A DNA stretch of 64,000 bases. It comes from CAZOOW01 sp964581535 (GTDB lineage: Bacteria > Patescibacteriota > Saccharimonadia > Saccharimonadales > Saccharimonadaceae). The notes beneath the pieces are model-generated. The model saw nothing but the letters and a program-made list of their open reading frames with translations. It had not been told where the DNA came from and ran no database searches. A program made the position numbers and the translations under genes. The stretch lies in contig CAZOOW010000001.1 in the NCBI GenBank assembly GCA_964581535.1, positions 274,580 through 338,579 of the forward strand, given 5' to 3'. Each line of letters starts with the position of its first letter. The first letter of the stretch is position 1. Of this stretch, positions 14,983 through 23,538 are shown piece after piece.

Positions 14983-17154
14983 ATGGGTCAACGAAGACTC
15001 GCTGGTCCGCAAAACGACGATATGTCGAAGCGGCCAAACCAACAAAAGAAAAAATCAGATAACACGGTGCTGAACAATACGACCATCCGAAAAGGGGAAG
15101 TCTTCCGTGCTCAACGACGAATTAGTGAAAACGTCAGCGCTCAGGCATCCCAGCACGTTATCGATGTACCGGTGAACAAGTCGATGTACAACGGTTACGG
15201 CGGCCAACAGTTCAGTTTGGCTGATATGAAGCGTCGTCGACCGATGCTTAACCGTCCGAGTTTGAAAGTTATACCGATAGGTGGACTTGGAGAAATGGGT
15301 ATCGGCAAGAACATGATGGCTATCGAGTATGACAACGATATTCTCGTCGTCGACATGGGCTTTTTATTCCCGGGTGCCGACTATCCTGGCATCAACTACA
15401 TTACTCCTGATATTACTTATCTTGAGGAAAACAAGCACAAGGTTCGCGGACATGTGTTTACGCATGGGCACCTCGATCATATCGGGGCGTTTCGTCACAT
15501 CATCCACCGTATCCCTGCGCCTGTATACGGCAGCAAATTTACTCTCGGAATGCTGCAGAAAAACATGGAAGAAGCCACGACAGGCTTCAGCCCCGAATAT
15601 CACGAACTGGACCCAATTACTCATGAGACTGTCAACGTCGGTGATAGCTTTTCTATTGAGCTGGTACGCGTCAACCACTCCATTCCAGACGCCACTGCTG
15701 TCATTATCCGAACGCCGGTAGGGGTACTGGTGAACACCGGTGACTGGCGGTTCGAGGAAAACCCAGTGGACGGTCAGAAATTTGACCTGGAACGCCTCAC
15801 TGAAGTTGCCAGCAAAGAAGGTATCCTGCTACTCATGAACGAGAGTACTAACTGCGAGAGCGAAGGAACACACAATCACGGCGAGTTTGATATCCAGGAA
15901 AGTTTCGGGCAGGTCATGCAGAAGTTCCCGAACAGTCGTGTTATCATCTCGACCTTTAGCTCTCAGCTGCACCGTATCCAGTTGATTTTGGACGAAGCTA
16001 AGAAAAACGGCCGCAAAGTATCGTTTGCCGGCTACAGCATGATTCAGAATGTTGAACTGGCACTACGCACAGGCACTATCAAGGTTCCAAAAGACACCAT
16101 CGTCAAGATGGAGGACCTCGTGAAGCTGCCTGACGGTAAAGTGTTGCTGGTTTGTACAGGAAGTCAGGGCGAGTTTAACGCCGTCCTAAATCGTATGGCA
16201 AGCGGTGCACATAAACACATGAAGGTCAAAGGTACCGACGTCGTCGTATTTAGCTCAAACCCGATTCCGGGTAACGAAAAATATGTCGTTCGCACCGTTG
16301 ACGGTTTGATGCGTGAGGGCAGCGATGTCCTGCAAAACGGTAAAAGCCATCTGACTGAAGTCGGTCCGCTGCACCTTTCCGGACATGGTTACTATGACGA
16401 CCATGTGAAACTTATAACCGCCCTCAACCCGACGTATTATCTGCCGATTCACGGAGAATTCCATATGCTCGCGCACAACGCGAAACTGGCTGAAAAGGAA
16501 TGTTCCATCCCTCGTGACAACATATTTGTCTCTGATAGTGGTGACGTCCACGAGTTCTACCATGACGGCAGCGCCAAGAAAACTGGACGTATTCCAGTCG
16601 GCGGCGTCATGTATGACGACAGCGGGGCAGAGGTATCCGAGGTCGTGCTCAAAGACCGCATTCATATGAGCCACGAAGGCATGTTCGTCGTCGTGCTGAC
16701 CGTCGCCCGTGGTAACGGCCGATTGCTGACAAGTCCAGACATCATTTCGCGCGGTTTCATCTACCTTCGTGATTCCGAGGAGCTGATGAACCTGATCCGC
16801 CAGTACCTGAAGCAAAAAGTTGCTCGTTCTTTCAGCGGCCGCAAGACTGATACGGATCAGCTGAAGAAAGAAATAAAAGACGAGATAACACATATTCTCT
16901 ATGACCAGACTCGTCGCACGCCAATTGTTATCCCGGTCATTAATGAAATAGGCGTTGCTCCAACGGGAACGAAACCTGGACAAAAACCAGCGGCAGGCAA
17001 CACTCGTCCTACTTCCGTGCCACAGCAGCGACCCGCTAACCGCCGTCCTGCTGTCGCGCCAGGTGATAGGTATCGTCAGGCTCCCGTCATCCCAGAGCTG
17101 AAACACCAGCCGTTTGCTCAGGCGCCTGAAAACAAGCATATCCGAGAGGTATAA
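14983..17154 (+). CDS. rnj: Ribonuclease J
   Basis: Metallo-beta-lactamase/beta-CASP nuclease with 5'-3' exo- and endonuclease activity, central to mRNA decay where RNase E is absent. 723 residues: a basic, disordered N-terminal extension (~1-90, rich in Lys, Gln, Arg) not found in the ~555-residue Bacillus enzymes, then LKVIPIGGLGEMGIGKN, the metal-binding motif THGHLDHIGA (~158-167), the beta-CASP region, a C-terminal SGHGYYDDHVKL and PIHGEFHML, and a Pro/Arg-rich tail (~665-723). The N-terminal extension resembles the RNA-binding arms of some actinobacterial RNase E/J proteins. Strong Shine-Dalgarno 9-15 nt before ATG. Confidence 0.93.
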   Translation: MGQRRLAGPQNDDMSKRPNQQKKKSDNTVLNNTTIRKGEVFRAQRRISENVSAQASQHVIDVPVNKSMYNGYGGQQFSLADMKRRRPMLNRPSLKVIPIGGLGEMGIGKNMMAIEYDNDILVVDMGFLFPGADYPGINYITPDITYLEENKHKVRGHVFTHGHLDHIGAFRHIIHRIPAPVYGSKFTLGMLQKNMEEATTGFSPEYHELDPITHETVNVGDSFSIELVRVNHSIPDATAVIIRTPVGVLVNTGDWRFEENPVDGQKFDLERLTEVASKEGILLLMNESTNCESEGTHNHGEFDIQESFGQVMQKFPNSRVIISTFSSQLHRIQLILDEAKKNGRKVSFAGYSMIQNVELALRTGTIKVPKDTIVKMEDLVKLPDGKVLLVCTGSQGEFNAVLNRMASGAHKHMKVKGTDVVVFSSNPIPGNEKYVVRTVDGLMREGSDVLQNGKSHLTEVGPLHLSGHGYYDDHVKLITALNPTYYLPIHGEFHMLAHNAKLAEKECSIPRDNIFVSDSGDVHEFYHDGSAKKTGRIPVGGVMYDDSGAEVSEVVLKDRIHMSHEGMFVVVLTVARGNGRLLTSPDIISRGFIYLRDSEELMNLIRQYLKQKVARSFSGRKTDTDQLKKEIKDEITHILYDQTRRTPIVIPVINEIGVAPTGTKPGQKPAAGNTRPTSVPQQRPANRRPAVAPGDRYRQAPVIPELKHQPFAQAPENKHIREV

Positions 17155-17179
17155 CAACCGACTCGCGAAAAAAAGAGAA

Positions 17180-17205
17180 GGGCTACACGGGCCCTTCTTT
17201 GATAT
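17180..17205 (+). terminator. Terminator of RNase J
   Basis: AGAAGGGC and GCCCTTCT form an 8-bp stem with a short loop, followed by a T-rich stretch that runs into the next promoter. Confidence 0.75.
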
Positions 17206-17207
17206 AT

Positions 17208-17236
17208 TTGACAAATTATAGTGCTTGTGCTATTAT
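17208..17236 (+). promoter_or_regulatory. Strong promoter with conserved spacer motif
   Basis: TTGACA (17208-17213), 17-nt spacer containing ATAGTGCTTGTG (17218-17229), TATTAT (17231-17236). The spacer block is identical to those at 6277 and 49734. Confidence 0.8.
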
Positions 17237-17277
17237 GTAAATATAAGCTCATAAAAACAAAAAAGGAAACCACCACC

Positions 17278-17631
17278 ATGCATACCGAAGCCGATGTTGA
17301 ACAACTCACTGTTCCCAAGCGACCAGAAGGCCGTGTAAAGGCATTTGCTCGAAATGTCTTAGACAAAATTGCTGCACCTGAGCCTGCGCCAACGGGTGAG
17401 CTACCACTCGTCATAAAAGGCAACTTAGACCCGAATCTTCTGCCGGCAAAAAACAGTGATCTGCCAAATAAAGAGTCTGTCCAAACAAAACTCGAAGCTG
17501 CTTCCGTGAACGGTGTCGTTTCACCGGTCGCGTCCCGTGAAGCCCACCAGCCAGTGCCGACAGCTGAAAAGACCCCCGTACAACCATCAGTTGAAGTAGA
17601 GGCGACCGAGAACCATACCCTAGCGGCGTAA
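17278..17631 (+). CDS. Small acidic, probably disordered protein
   Basis: 117 residues starting MHTEADVEQLTVPKRPEGR. The start is set at 17278 because a Shine-Dalgarno (AAAAGGAAA) lies about 10 nt upstream; a longer frame from 17221 would overlap the promoter. Composition is Pro, Ala, Glu, Val rich with one short amphipathic helix (RVKAFARNVLDKI). No domain recognised. Translationally close to the PQ-loop gene (12-bp gap, TAAGGGGTAGAGCGATG), so the two are probably one operon under the strong promoter at 17208. Confidence 0.6.
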   Translation: MHTEADVEQLTVPKRPEGRVKAFARNVLDKIAAPEPAPTGELPLVIKGNLDPNLLPAKNSDLPNKESVQTKLEAASVNGVVSPVASREAHQPVPTAEKTPVQPSVEVEATENHTLAA

Positions 17632-17642
17632 GGGGTAGAGCG

Positions 17643-17945
17643 ATGCACGTATTTGAAATCATTTATGTACTCTCGGTATTGATAGGTGTCGGCGCCTGTG
17701 TGCCACAAGTAGTTGCGCTTTGGCGCAAAAAGGCTGCGGACGAATTCAGTGTGCCCACCTGGACACTTTGGCTCATGACGCAGACGATGTCGCTGACCTA
17801 CGCTATCAGCATCAATAACGCCTTTATCATTGCGGCGAACATCTGCTGGCTGACATTTTATATGATTATGATTAGTCTCATAGTCTACTACAACCGTCAG
17901 GCAAAGCCTGCTGAACAACTTGTCCCTGAGGCTGTTTCCGAATAA
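17643..17945 (+). CDS. SemiSWEET/PQ-loop family membrane transporter
   Basis: 100 residues with three membrane helices, the size and layout of bacterial SemiSWEET sugar transporters, which work as dimers. The PQ motif appears as ACVPQVVALWRKKAADEFSV at the end of helix 1, followed by WTLWLMTQTMSLTYAI and a third helix ending in YNRQ. The family moves sugars or amino acids by facilitated diffusion; the substrate here cannot be told. GGGG before the ATG may serve as ribosome-binding site. Ends before a strong bidirectional terminator. Confidence 0.8.
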   Translation: MHVFEIIYVLSVLIGVGACVPQVVALWRKKAADEFSVPTWTLWLMTQTMSLTYAISINNAFIIAANICWLTFYMIMISLIVYYNRQAKPAEQLVPEAVSE

Positions 17946-17961
17946 TTGCTTAGAAAGTGAG

Positions 17962-17995
17962 AATCCCCACCCGAGTTGATACCCGGGTGGGGATT
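17962..17995. terminator. Bidirectional terminator
   Basis: AATCCCCACCC (17962-17972) pairs with GGGTGGGGATT (17985-17995), extended by CG pairs inside. It separates convergent genes and overlaps the TAA of the GtrA-like gene on the minus strand. Confidence 0.85.
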
Positions 17996-18428
17996 ATGGT
18001 TCCTCGAAGCGATGTCGAGGCATCGCTTTTGCAGCTCCGTGGGACACGAAGTTGTTCCACGAAAAGCTTGCCAGGCTGCTGAGGGCGATGGCGCCGAAAT
18101 ACACGACGAGATCATGTGCGCCTGTCATGGAAATCATGGCTGCGACAGCCCAGTTGATTCCCAGACTAGCCAGATTTCCCGTCATGAACAGACGCCAGTG
18201 CCCGTGACGGTCGTGGAAACTGACATTGCTATGCAGCAGGTACGCAGCTTGGCCGCCGACCAGGTAGGCGAGGGGGCTCGCGTAGTGCGCCGGAACACCT
18301 AGCCTAAAACTAAGCAGGCTAAATGTCAGGAAATTGACGCAGAACGCAAGCGACCCCATCGCCATATAGCGGATGCCTCGTTCACGAAGTGCCGCCTCAA
18401 CTGCGCGGAGCGCTTGACGACTCGTCAC
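17994..18428 (-). CDS. GtrA-like membrane protein
   Basis: GtrA proteins help move lipid-linked sugars for cell-surface glycosylation. The GTG at 18428 is chosen as start because it overlaps the TGA of the gene upstream (GTGA), giving 144 residues: a polar N-terminus, then four membrane helices with the family pattern GSLAFCVNFLTF, LAYLVGGQAAYLLHSNVSFHD (split across the second helix) and the final SSLASFSWNNFVSH. A longer reading from 18476 would overlap the upstream gene by 52 bp. GC-rich with C/G-ending codons, unlike neighbours, suggesting acquired DNA. Confidence 0.75.
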   Translation of the reverse strand: MTSRQALRAVEAALRERGIRYMAMGSLAFCVNFLTFSLLSFRLGVPAHYASPLAYLVGGQAAYLLHSNVSFHDRHGHWRLFMTGNLASLGINWAVAAMISMTGAHDLVVYFGAIALSSLASFSWNNFVSHGAAKAMPRHRFEEP

Positions 18429-18793
18429 TTCGGGCTGGCTTCGACAGCGCTGATGATCACACGCGGCAACTGCCACTTTCCGGCCGTCCGACCACCCGGA
18501 AAGTAGATCCTGCCCCCGGGCTTTTTCTGAAAAACGACGCCGTCACCTTCGACGGTGAACTGAAGCTTCAGCAGCTCCTCGTCGCTTTCCGGAGCGTTTT
18601 CGTTGGGTTGGACGCACTCCTTGACGAAGCTGTCCTGCCAGAAAGTGGGCAACAAACCCGTGTTGAGCTCCCAGCACTGCTGCAGTGGAAACTCGCCGGA
18701 ATAGTTTATCGTCCACACATCACCCTGATTGTCCATCAGCGTCACGACGCCGGCACGAAAAAACTGCTGGTTGAACTGCTTCGGCTGCTCCAT
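18425..18793 (-). CDS. Hypothetical protein coupled to the GtrA-like gene
   Basis: 122 residues starting MEQPKQFNQQFF; the ATG at 18793 has AGAGG 8 nt upstream, better than the GTG at 18802. Mixed alpha/beta sequence with two Trp-containing strands (GDVWTINYSGEFPL, AGKWQLPRVIIS) and no signal peptide or membrane helix. I do not recognise a family. The GTGA overlap with the downstream gene shows co-translation. GC-rich like its partner, so the two look like one transferred cassette. Confidence 0.6.
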   Translation of the reverse strand: MEQPKQFNQQFFRAGVVTLMDNQGDVWTINYSGEFPLQQCWELNTGLLPTFWQDSFVKECVQPNENAPESDEELLKLQFTVEGDGVVFQKKPGGRIYFPGGRTAGKWQLPRVIISAVEASPK

Positions 18794-18874
18794 TAGGTAC
18801 ACCTCTTCTCTCGATTGGAAAGGAACAGCTACTAGTTAAACCAAAAAAAGTATCAAAAAGCAAGTATAAGCCTC

Positions 18875-18903
18875 TTGCATTTTGTTGCAAATTATGCTAC
18901 AAT
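18875..18903 (+). promoter_or_regulatory. ftsK promoter
   Basis: TTGCAT (18875-18880), 17-nt spacer ending TGC, TACAAT (18898-18903). Leader of ~50 nt with a GTTCTTC...GAAGAAC inverted repeat (about 18916-18940) before the ATG at 18963. Confidence 0.7.
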
Positions 18904-18962
18904 GAAAAAGTAATCCGTTCTTCACAGGGTAGTAGGAAGAACGTATACTGAAGAAAGTTATT

Positions 18963-21191
18963 ATGGCTAAAAAGAAAAAACGCACTGCCAAACGAGGCAA
19001 GAACGTCAAACCAGCACCACAGCATTCGGTGCCGGATGGCTTTTGGCCACAGGTTGGTGCACTCGTTCTTTTAGTTCTCGCACTTATTTTGCTTCTCGGT
19101 ATCTTCGGTAGTGGTGGGGCATTTCCATTGGCTGCCTATAAACTCGGCAGACAGTTCGTCGGATGGGGTATCTACGTGTTACCTCTTTTGTTTTTCTATC
19201 GGGCTGTTCAGATTTTTCAGACAGAAAATAACCGCATCCCGGCAGTAGTGACTGGCGCAACGGTATTTTTCGTCATATTAGTATCCGGGTTTTTGCATCT
19301 AGTTTCACCCCAACCGGCAGATTATGAGCTGGCAGCACAAGGCGCTGGTGGTGGAGTTGTCGGATGGTTGTTTTCTCAGGGAATATTAATGCTCGTCGAT
19401 GCGAGTATTGGCGCACTTGTTACACTTATCGCGCTGATGATAACTAGTTTATTCGTGCTCAGTGTCAGCCCGCAGTCTATGATTAGTTGGTTTATCAACT
19501 TGTTCCGCCGAACAGAGAACGATGTACTCGATGGCAACGCAGCCATAGCCGAAAAAGTTTCGACACTGGACAAAAGCAAAACGATTGGTGAGCTGAAACT
19601 GAACCAGGGGGTACCGACCATCGATAGCGTCGCAGAAGCGAAAAAAGCCGGTAAACTTAGTACGCTTCGAAACAGCATTCAAACCGATAAAACAGCAGAA
19701 GAGCAGAGTGCACTGACGGCAACGACCGATCCGGAATGGGAAATGCCAGATATAGAGATGCTTGAGAAAAAGCAATCTCCAGCCGATGCCGGTGATGTCA
19801 AACATAACGCGCAGATTATCAAAGATACCTTGGGCGAATTCGGTATAGATGTCGATATGGAAGGCGCTAACATTGGGCCAAAAGTTACGCAGTACACTTT
19901 AAAACCACCGAGCGGGGTCAAGCTGACACGTATCACACAGCTCGAAACTAACATCGCCCTTAACCTAGCCGCACAGGCACTTCGTATCGAGGCGCCGATA
20001 CCCGGCCAGCGCGCAGTTGGTATAGAAGTTCCGAACCGCAAGGCCGCTGACGTACGCCTTTACGGTGTCTTGTCTTCGAAACAATGGAAAACAGTCAGTG
20101 AGCCGCTTAGTTTCGCTATCGGTAAAGACATTGCCGGTGAAGCGGTCGTCGGCGAGCTGAACAAGATGCCGCATCTGCTCATCGCCGGTCAAACAGGTTC
20201 TGGTAAATCTGTCATGATAAACACACTGCTGACGAGTCTGTTGTACCGCAACAGCCCGAGCGACATGCGGCTTATTCTGGTCGATCCAAAACAAGTAGAA
20301 ATGGCACCGTACGAGGACATTCCGCATTTGCTTACTCCTATCATCACGGAGCCAGAAAAAACGATTAGCGCACTGAAGTGGCTGGTGAACGAAATGGAAC
20401 GCCGCTACAGTTTGTTTGCTGAACAAAAAATCCGTGATATCAAAAGCTTCAATGCGAAAAACAAAGAAGAAGCGATGCCATACATCGTTATCGTCATTGA
20501 CGAGCTGGCGGATCTGATGATGGTAGCAGCGCGCGATGTCGAAGCGCTTATCGTCCGTCTTGCTCAAAAAGCCCGCGCTGTCGGTATCCATCTGGTACTG
20601 GCGACGCAGCGTCCAAGTGTTGATGTTATTACCGGGCTTATCAAGGCCAATATTCCGGCCCGGATCGCTTTCACGGTGGCAGCTCAGGTGGACTCTCGGA
20701 CGATTCTCGATCAGGTTGGAGCGGAAAAACTGCTCGGTCAAGGTGACATGCTGATGCTGACAGCTAGTATGAATAAACCGAAACGTATCCAGGGCGCTTG
20801 GGTGACAGATGACGAAGTGCAGAAAATCACCGACCATCTCCGTATGCAGCGACCGCCGCAGTACGACGATGAAATCGTTGCCCAGCCAGTGCAACTCAAC
20901 GGCAGAGGCGGAATCGTTATGGATCATGATGCCGGTAGCGGGGATGATGATATGTACAAGGACGCGGTTCGCGTTGTCGTAGAAGCCCGCAAAGCCAGCA
21001 CGAGTCTGTTGCAGCGAAAGCTTCGGATTGGGTACGGACGCGCAGCTCGCATCATCGAAGAGATGGAGGAGCAGGGTATTGTTGGAGCGCAGGAAGGCTC
21101 TCGACCACGAGACATACTTATTACTAGCCTAGATGATGTCTACGGCGGTGCTAGCACCGATGATACTGACGAGTACGGCATCCCTCGTTAA
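18963..21191 (+). CDS. ftsK: DNA translocase FtsK/SpoIIIE
   Basis: Hexameric ATP-driven pump that clears chromosome ends from the division septum. 742 residues: basic N-terminus (MAKKKKRTAKRGK), four predicted membrane helices (~25-180), a linker, the alpha and beta RecA-like motor domains (Walker A AGQTGSGKSVM at ~406-416; Walker B IVIVIDELADLMM at ~510-522) and a C-terminal winged-helix gamma domain (~655-715, RKASTSLLQRKLRIGYGRAARI) that reads KOPS-type sites. Full length. It would work together with XerD encoded at 53216. Confidence 0.96.
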   Translation: MAKKKKRTAKRGKNVKPAPQHSVPDGFWPQVGALVLLVLALILLLGIFGSGGAFPLAAYKLGRQFVGWGIYVLPLLFFYRAVQIFQTENNRIPAVVTGATVFFVILVSGFLHLVSPQPADYELAAQGAGGGVVGWLFSQGILMLVDASIGALVTLIALMITSLFVLSVSPQSMISWFINLFRRTENDVLDGNAAIAEKVSTLDKSKTIGELKLNQGVPTIDSVAEAKKAGKLSTLRNSIQTDKTAEEQSALTATTDPEWEMPDIEMLEKKQSPADAGDVKHNAQIIKDTLGEFGIDVDMEGANIGPKVTQYTLKPPSGVKLTRITQLETNIALNLAAQALRIEAPIPGQRAVGIEVPNRKAADVRLYGVLSSKQWKTVSEPLSFAIGKDIAGEAVVGELNKMPHLLIAGQTGSGKSVMINTLLTSLLYRNSPSDMRLILVDPKQVEMAPYEDIPHLLTPIITEPEKTISALKWLVNEMERRYSLFAEQKIRDIKSFNAKNKEEAMPYIVIVIDELADLMMVAARDVEALIVRLAQKARAVGIHLVLATQRPSVDVITGLIKANIPARIAFTVAAQVDSRTILDQVGAEKLLGQGDMLMLTASMNKPKRIQGAWVTDDEVQKITDHLRMQRPPQYDDEIVAQPVQLNGRGGIVMDHDAGSGDDDMYKDAVRVVVEARKASTSLLQRKLRIGYGRAARIIEEMEEQGIVGAQEGSRPRDILITSLDDVYGGASTDDTDEYGIPR

Positions 21192-21217
21192 AGGGACTCA
21201 TAGTATTAGCTGACTAC

Positions 21218-21246
21218 TTGCAATCGAGCTGGTAGTTTGTTACCAT
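21218..21246 (+). promoter_or_regulatory. Predicted promoter of the sortase-fold gene
   Basis: TTGCAA (21218-21223), 17-nt spacer ending in TGT, TACCAT (21241-21246). The start codon of the sortase-fold gene is at 21293. Confidence 0.5.
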
Positions 21247-21292
21247 GAGCGTGATAGAGATATCAAAACAAAAAGAGACTTAAAAAAGAGAG

Positions 21293-22198
21293 ATGAGAAA
21301 CACCACTACTATTTTTAGTGGTCGCCAGAGAGTACCGTCAGGCACGTTGGCGCCCTTTGAGGATGAACTGACAGAACCGATGTCGCTTTTAGAAGCAGCG
21401 TTCGTAGAGCTGGAAGAGCCGGTACATTTTTCGCCGTCCCTGAAGCCGCGGGCATATGGTACTGCACCTGAAGGGAAGGAGTACGCGCGACCAATTATCA
21501 CCAAATGGCAAAAAGGACTGAGGGTTTTTAGGTATGTGAGCGTACTCGCCGTTTTCGGCTTCAGCACATTTACGGCCTATGACATCTTGATCGGTGGACA
21601 GAGGTTTGCGAGCAGCGGCCAAGCTGCGTCTGCCCAGATGGGCGAGCCTGCCCCGCAAAGCCAGCCGGTAGAGGAGGTTGCTATATCCAACGAACAAATT
21701 CAACAATATAAAACGGAAAAAAATACTCCGAAACGGATATATTTCAGTGGCGTACAAGTAAATTCCAGAGTCGTATCTCAGGGGCTTAGCAATAACGATA
21801 CGCTACTGACTGCAAAAAACATTCATGATTTATCATGGTACAAAGGGTCGGCTCTACCAGGAACATCTGGGGTGTCAGTTTTGAGCGGCAGTCTGGCTGG
21901 TCCTTCAAAACACAGCAATCTCGCACCGCTTAGCGGCATGAGTGTGGGTCAGAAAGTCATCGTAACTAAGGGTGACGATACGGCGGCGTTTTACCGGGTG
22001 ACATCAGTTACGACGCTCACGAAACTCGATAATATTTCCGACCTGTTGGCCAATGGAGTTGGTGCACAAACGCTCAAAATTATTCTCAACGACAAAAGTT
22101 CTCATACGGGTGATGACGCAAGGTCTTATCTCCTTATCACTGCCGAAACCTACCAGGAGGTTCAACCCAAACCAGCCAAATATTATCGTCGCTGGTAA
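21293..22198 (+). CDS. Membrane-anchored sortase-fold protein lacking catalytic His and Cys
   Basis: 301 residues: ~75 cytoplasmic residues, one membrane helix (~80-98, FRYVSVLAVFGFSTFTAYDIL), and an extracellular domain (~145-290) that follows class D/E sortases strand by strand: PKRIYFSGVQVNSRVV, LSWYKGSALPGTSG, VSVLSGSL, LSGMSVGQKVIV, FYRVTSV, TLKIILND, ARSYLLITAE. The catalytic His (normally AGH) is replaced in SGS, the catalytic Cys (normally TLxTC) is Ile in TLKII, and there is no Cys in the whole protein; the Arg is kept. So it should not be a transpeptidase; a binding or regulatory role is inferred. Confidence 0.65.
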   Translation: MRNTTTIFSGRQRVPSGTLAPFEDELTEPMSLLEAAFVELEEPVHFSPSLKPRAYGTAPEGKEYARPIITKWQKGLRVFRYVSVLAVFGFSTFTAYDILIGGQRFASSGQAASAQMGEPAPQSQPVEEVAISNEQIQQYKTEKNTPKRIYFSGVQVNSRVVSQGLSNNDTLLTAKNIHDLSWYKGSALPGTSGVSVLSGSLAGPSKHSNLAPLSGMSVGQKVIVTKGDDTAAFYRVTSVTTLTKLDNISDLLANGVGAQTLKIILNDKSSHTGDDARSYLLITAETYQEVQPKPAKYYRRW

Positions 22199-22215
22199 TG
22201 AACCCTGAAACGTGG

Positions 22216-22286
22216 TATAATCACATCTGTTATCAACCTAAGCGTGTTTGAGACAGAGCACGCATCCGCACGGATTCCATAGGAGG
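22216..22286 (+). promoter_or_regulatory. Promoter and leader of the rpsF-ssb-rpsR operon
   Basis: Extended -10 TGGTATAAT (TATAAT 22216-22221). The leader has hairpin GCGTG/CACGC (about 22242-22263) and a small ATCCG-CGGAT hairpin just before the Shine-Dalgarno AGGAGG (22281-22286). Many bacteria carry an S6:S18-binding leader motif here; whether this one belongs to that class needs a covariance-model search. Confidence 0.65.
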
Positions 22287-22293
22287 TTTATCG

Positions 22294-22638
22294 ATGCGAA
22301 AATACGAACTGACCGTTCTTATTCACCCAGATCTCGAGGCTGATCTCGAGAAACCATTAGGTACTGTTCGTGATATCATCACGAAGAACAAAGGCTCGGT
22401 TGTCAGTGAGGACAACTGGGGTAAAAAGCGTTTGGCATATCCTATCGCGAAAGAGAATTTCGCAGTGTATGTCTATATGGACGTTGAGCTGCCAGCTGAG
22501 GCAGTTGCCAAAGTCGATTCGACACTGAACATCACCGATGGCGTCATCCGTCATCTACTTGTCAGTGTTGATGAGAAAGCTCGCGCTGCAGCGGCAGAGG
22601 CAAAAGCCGGTGAGAGTGACGAAAAAGAGGAGGAATAG
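22294..22638 (+). CDS. rpsF: 30S ribosomal protein S6
   Basis: Binds the 16S central domain as a dimer with S18. 114 residues with MRKYELTVLIHPDLE, IVTKN-type loop (IITKNKGSVVSEDNWGKKRLAYPI) and VDSTLNITDGVIRHLLV, all S6 signatures; a short acidic tail (AGESDEKEEE) ends it. First gene of the conserved order rpsF-ssb-rpsR; ssb starts 2 bp after its stop. Confidence 0.95.
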   Translation: MRKYELTVLIHPDLEADLEKPLGTVRDIITKNKGSVVSEDNWGKKRLAYPIAKENFAVYVYMDVELPAEAVAKVDSTLNITDGVIRHLLVSVDEKARAAAAEAKAGESDEKEEE

Positions 22639-22640
22639 AC

Positions 22641-23099
22641 ATGGCTAAGGGGTTTAACAAGGTAATTTTGATGGGGAACCTAACACGTGACCCAGAAACC
22701 AAAACGACAACCAGCGGACAAACTGTGACCAACTTTAGCCTAGCGGTAAACCGCACCTGGCGCTCTCAGGACGGTCAGCAGCAAGAAGCCGTTAGCTATA
22801 TCGACTGTGTTGCATGGGGCAAACCGGGCGAAATCATCGCACAGTACTTGCAAAAAGGCCGTGCCGTACTTGTCAGTGGCCGACTTGACCAACGTAGCTG
22901 GGAAGACAAAGAAACCGGCGGCAAACGTTCGAAAGTCGAAGTGGTCGTTGAGGATTTCAACTTCGTCGGTGGTGGTGAAGGTGGTGGTAGCGAGCCGATT
23001 CGTACGAGCGGCTCATCTAGCAAGTCTAGTAGCGCACAGAACAATACGGCTGACGACATCGACGATACGCCGATTGATCTCAGCGAAATACCGTTTTAG
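22641..23099 (+). CDS. ssb: Single-stranded DNA-binding protein
   Basis: Coats single-stranded DNA in replication and repair. 152 residues: OB-fold (~1-110) opening MAKGFNKVILMGNLTRDPE, with VTNFSLAVNRTW and YIDCVAWGKPGEIIAQYLQKG, then a Gly/Ser linker and the acidic C-terminal tip DLSEIPF, which normally recruits partner proteins (consensus D-D-D-I-P-F). Starts 2 bp after rpsF. Confidence 0.96.
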   Translation: MAKGFNKVILMGNLTRDPETKTTTSGQTVTNFSLAVNRTWRSQDGQQQEAVSYIDCVAWGKPGEIIAQYLQKGRAVLVSGRLDQRSWEDKETGGKRSKVEVVVEDFNFVGGGEGGGSEPIRTSGSSSKSSSAQNNTADDIDDTPIDLSEIPF

Positions 23100-23139
23100 T
23101 AGCGCTACACCAATTATTTTGAAGTGAAAGGAAGTGTTT

Positions 23140-23340
23140 ATGGCACGAAGATTTAAAAAAGACGCACCTGCGTATTTTGATTACAAAGATGTAAAGACAT
23201 TGCAGCGGTTTGTTAACGTATATGGACAGATCGAACCAGCATCTAAAACTGGTCTGAACAATCGACAGCAAAAACAGTTGGCTGTCGCTATCAAGCGTGC
23301 ACGTCACCTAGCGCTGATGCCGTTTGTCGCACAGGGCTAA
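23140..23340 (+). CDS. rpsR: 30S ribosomal protein S18
   Basis: Partner of S6 on the platform of the 30S subunit. 66 residues from the ATG at 23140 (MARRFKKDAPAYFDYKDV), which has AAAGGAAG upstream; a GTG at 23134 is in frame but less likely. The family pattern LQRFVNVYGQIEPASKTGLN and QQKQLAVAIKRARHLALMP is complete. Confidence 0.95.
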   Translation: MARRFKKDAPAYFDYKDVKTLQRFVNVYGQIEPASKTGLNNRQQKQLAVAIKRARHLALMPFVAQG

Positions 23341-23346
23341 ACGACG

Positions 23347-23538
23347 ATGGAGCGCCCGAGAAGTGAAGGTCCTCATGATGAATTTCGTCAGGAGGCGACG
23401 AGTGGCGATTCTCATGAGGATTTCATAAATGAGATGAACAAAGAAGACGCTATCTTGGCTACGACGGCTCTCGGAATTCTCGGCGGGGCTATAGGAATTG
23501 CCGCTCTGCGCCTTCGAAGGAAAAAAGGAGAACAATAA
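23347..23538 (+). CDS. Small membrane protein between rpsR and efp
   Basis: 63 residues: acidic, charged N-terminal half (ERPRSEGPHDEFRQEA), one hydrophobic segment (about 37-55, ILATTALGILGGAIGIAAL) and a basic RLRRKKGEQ end. It starts 6 bp after rpsR and its stop overlaps the efp start by one base (TAATG), which supports real translation. No family recognised. Confidence 0.6.
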   Translation: MERPRSEGPHDEFRQEATSGDSHEDFINEMNKEDAILATTALGILGGAIGIAALRLRRKKGEQ

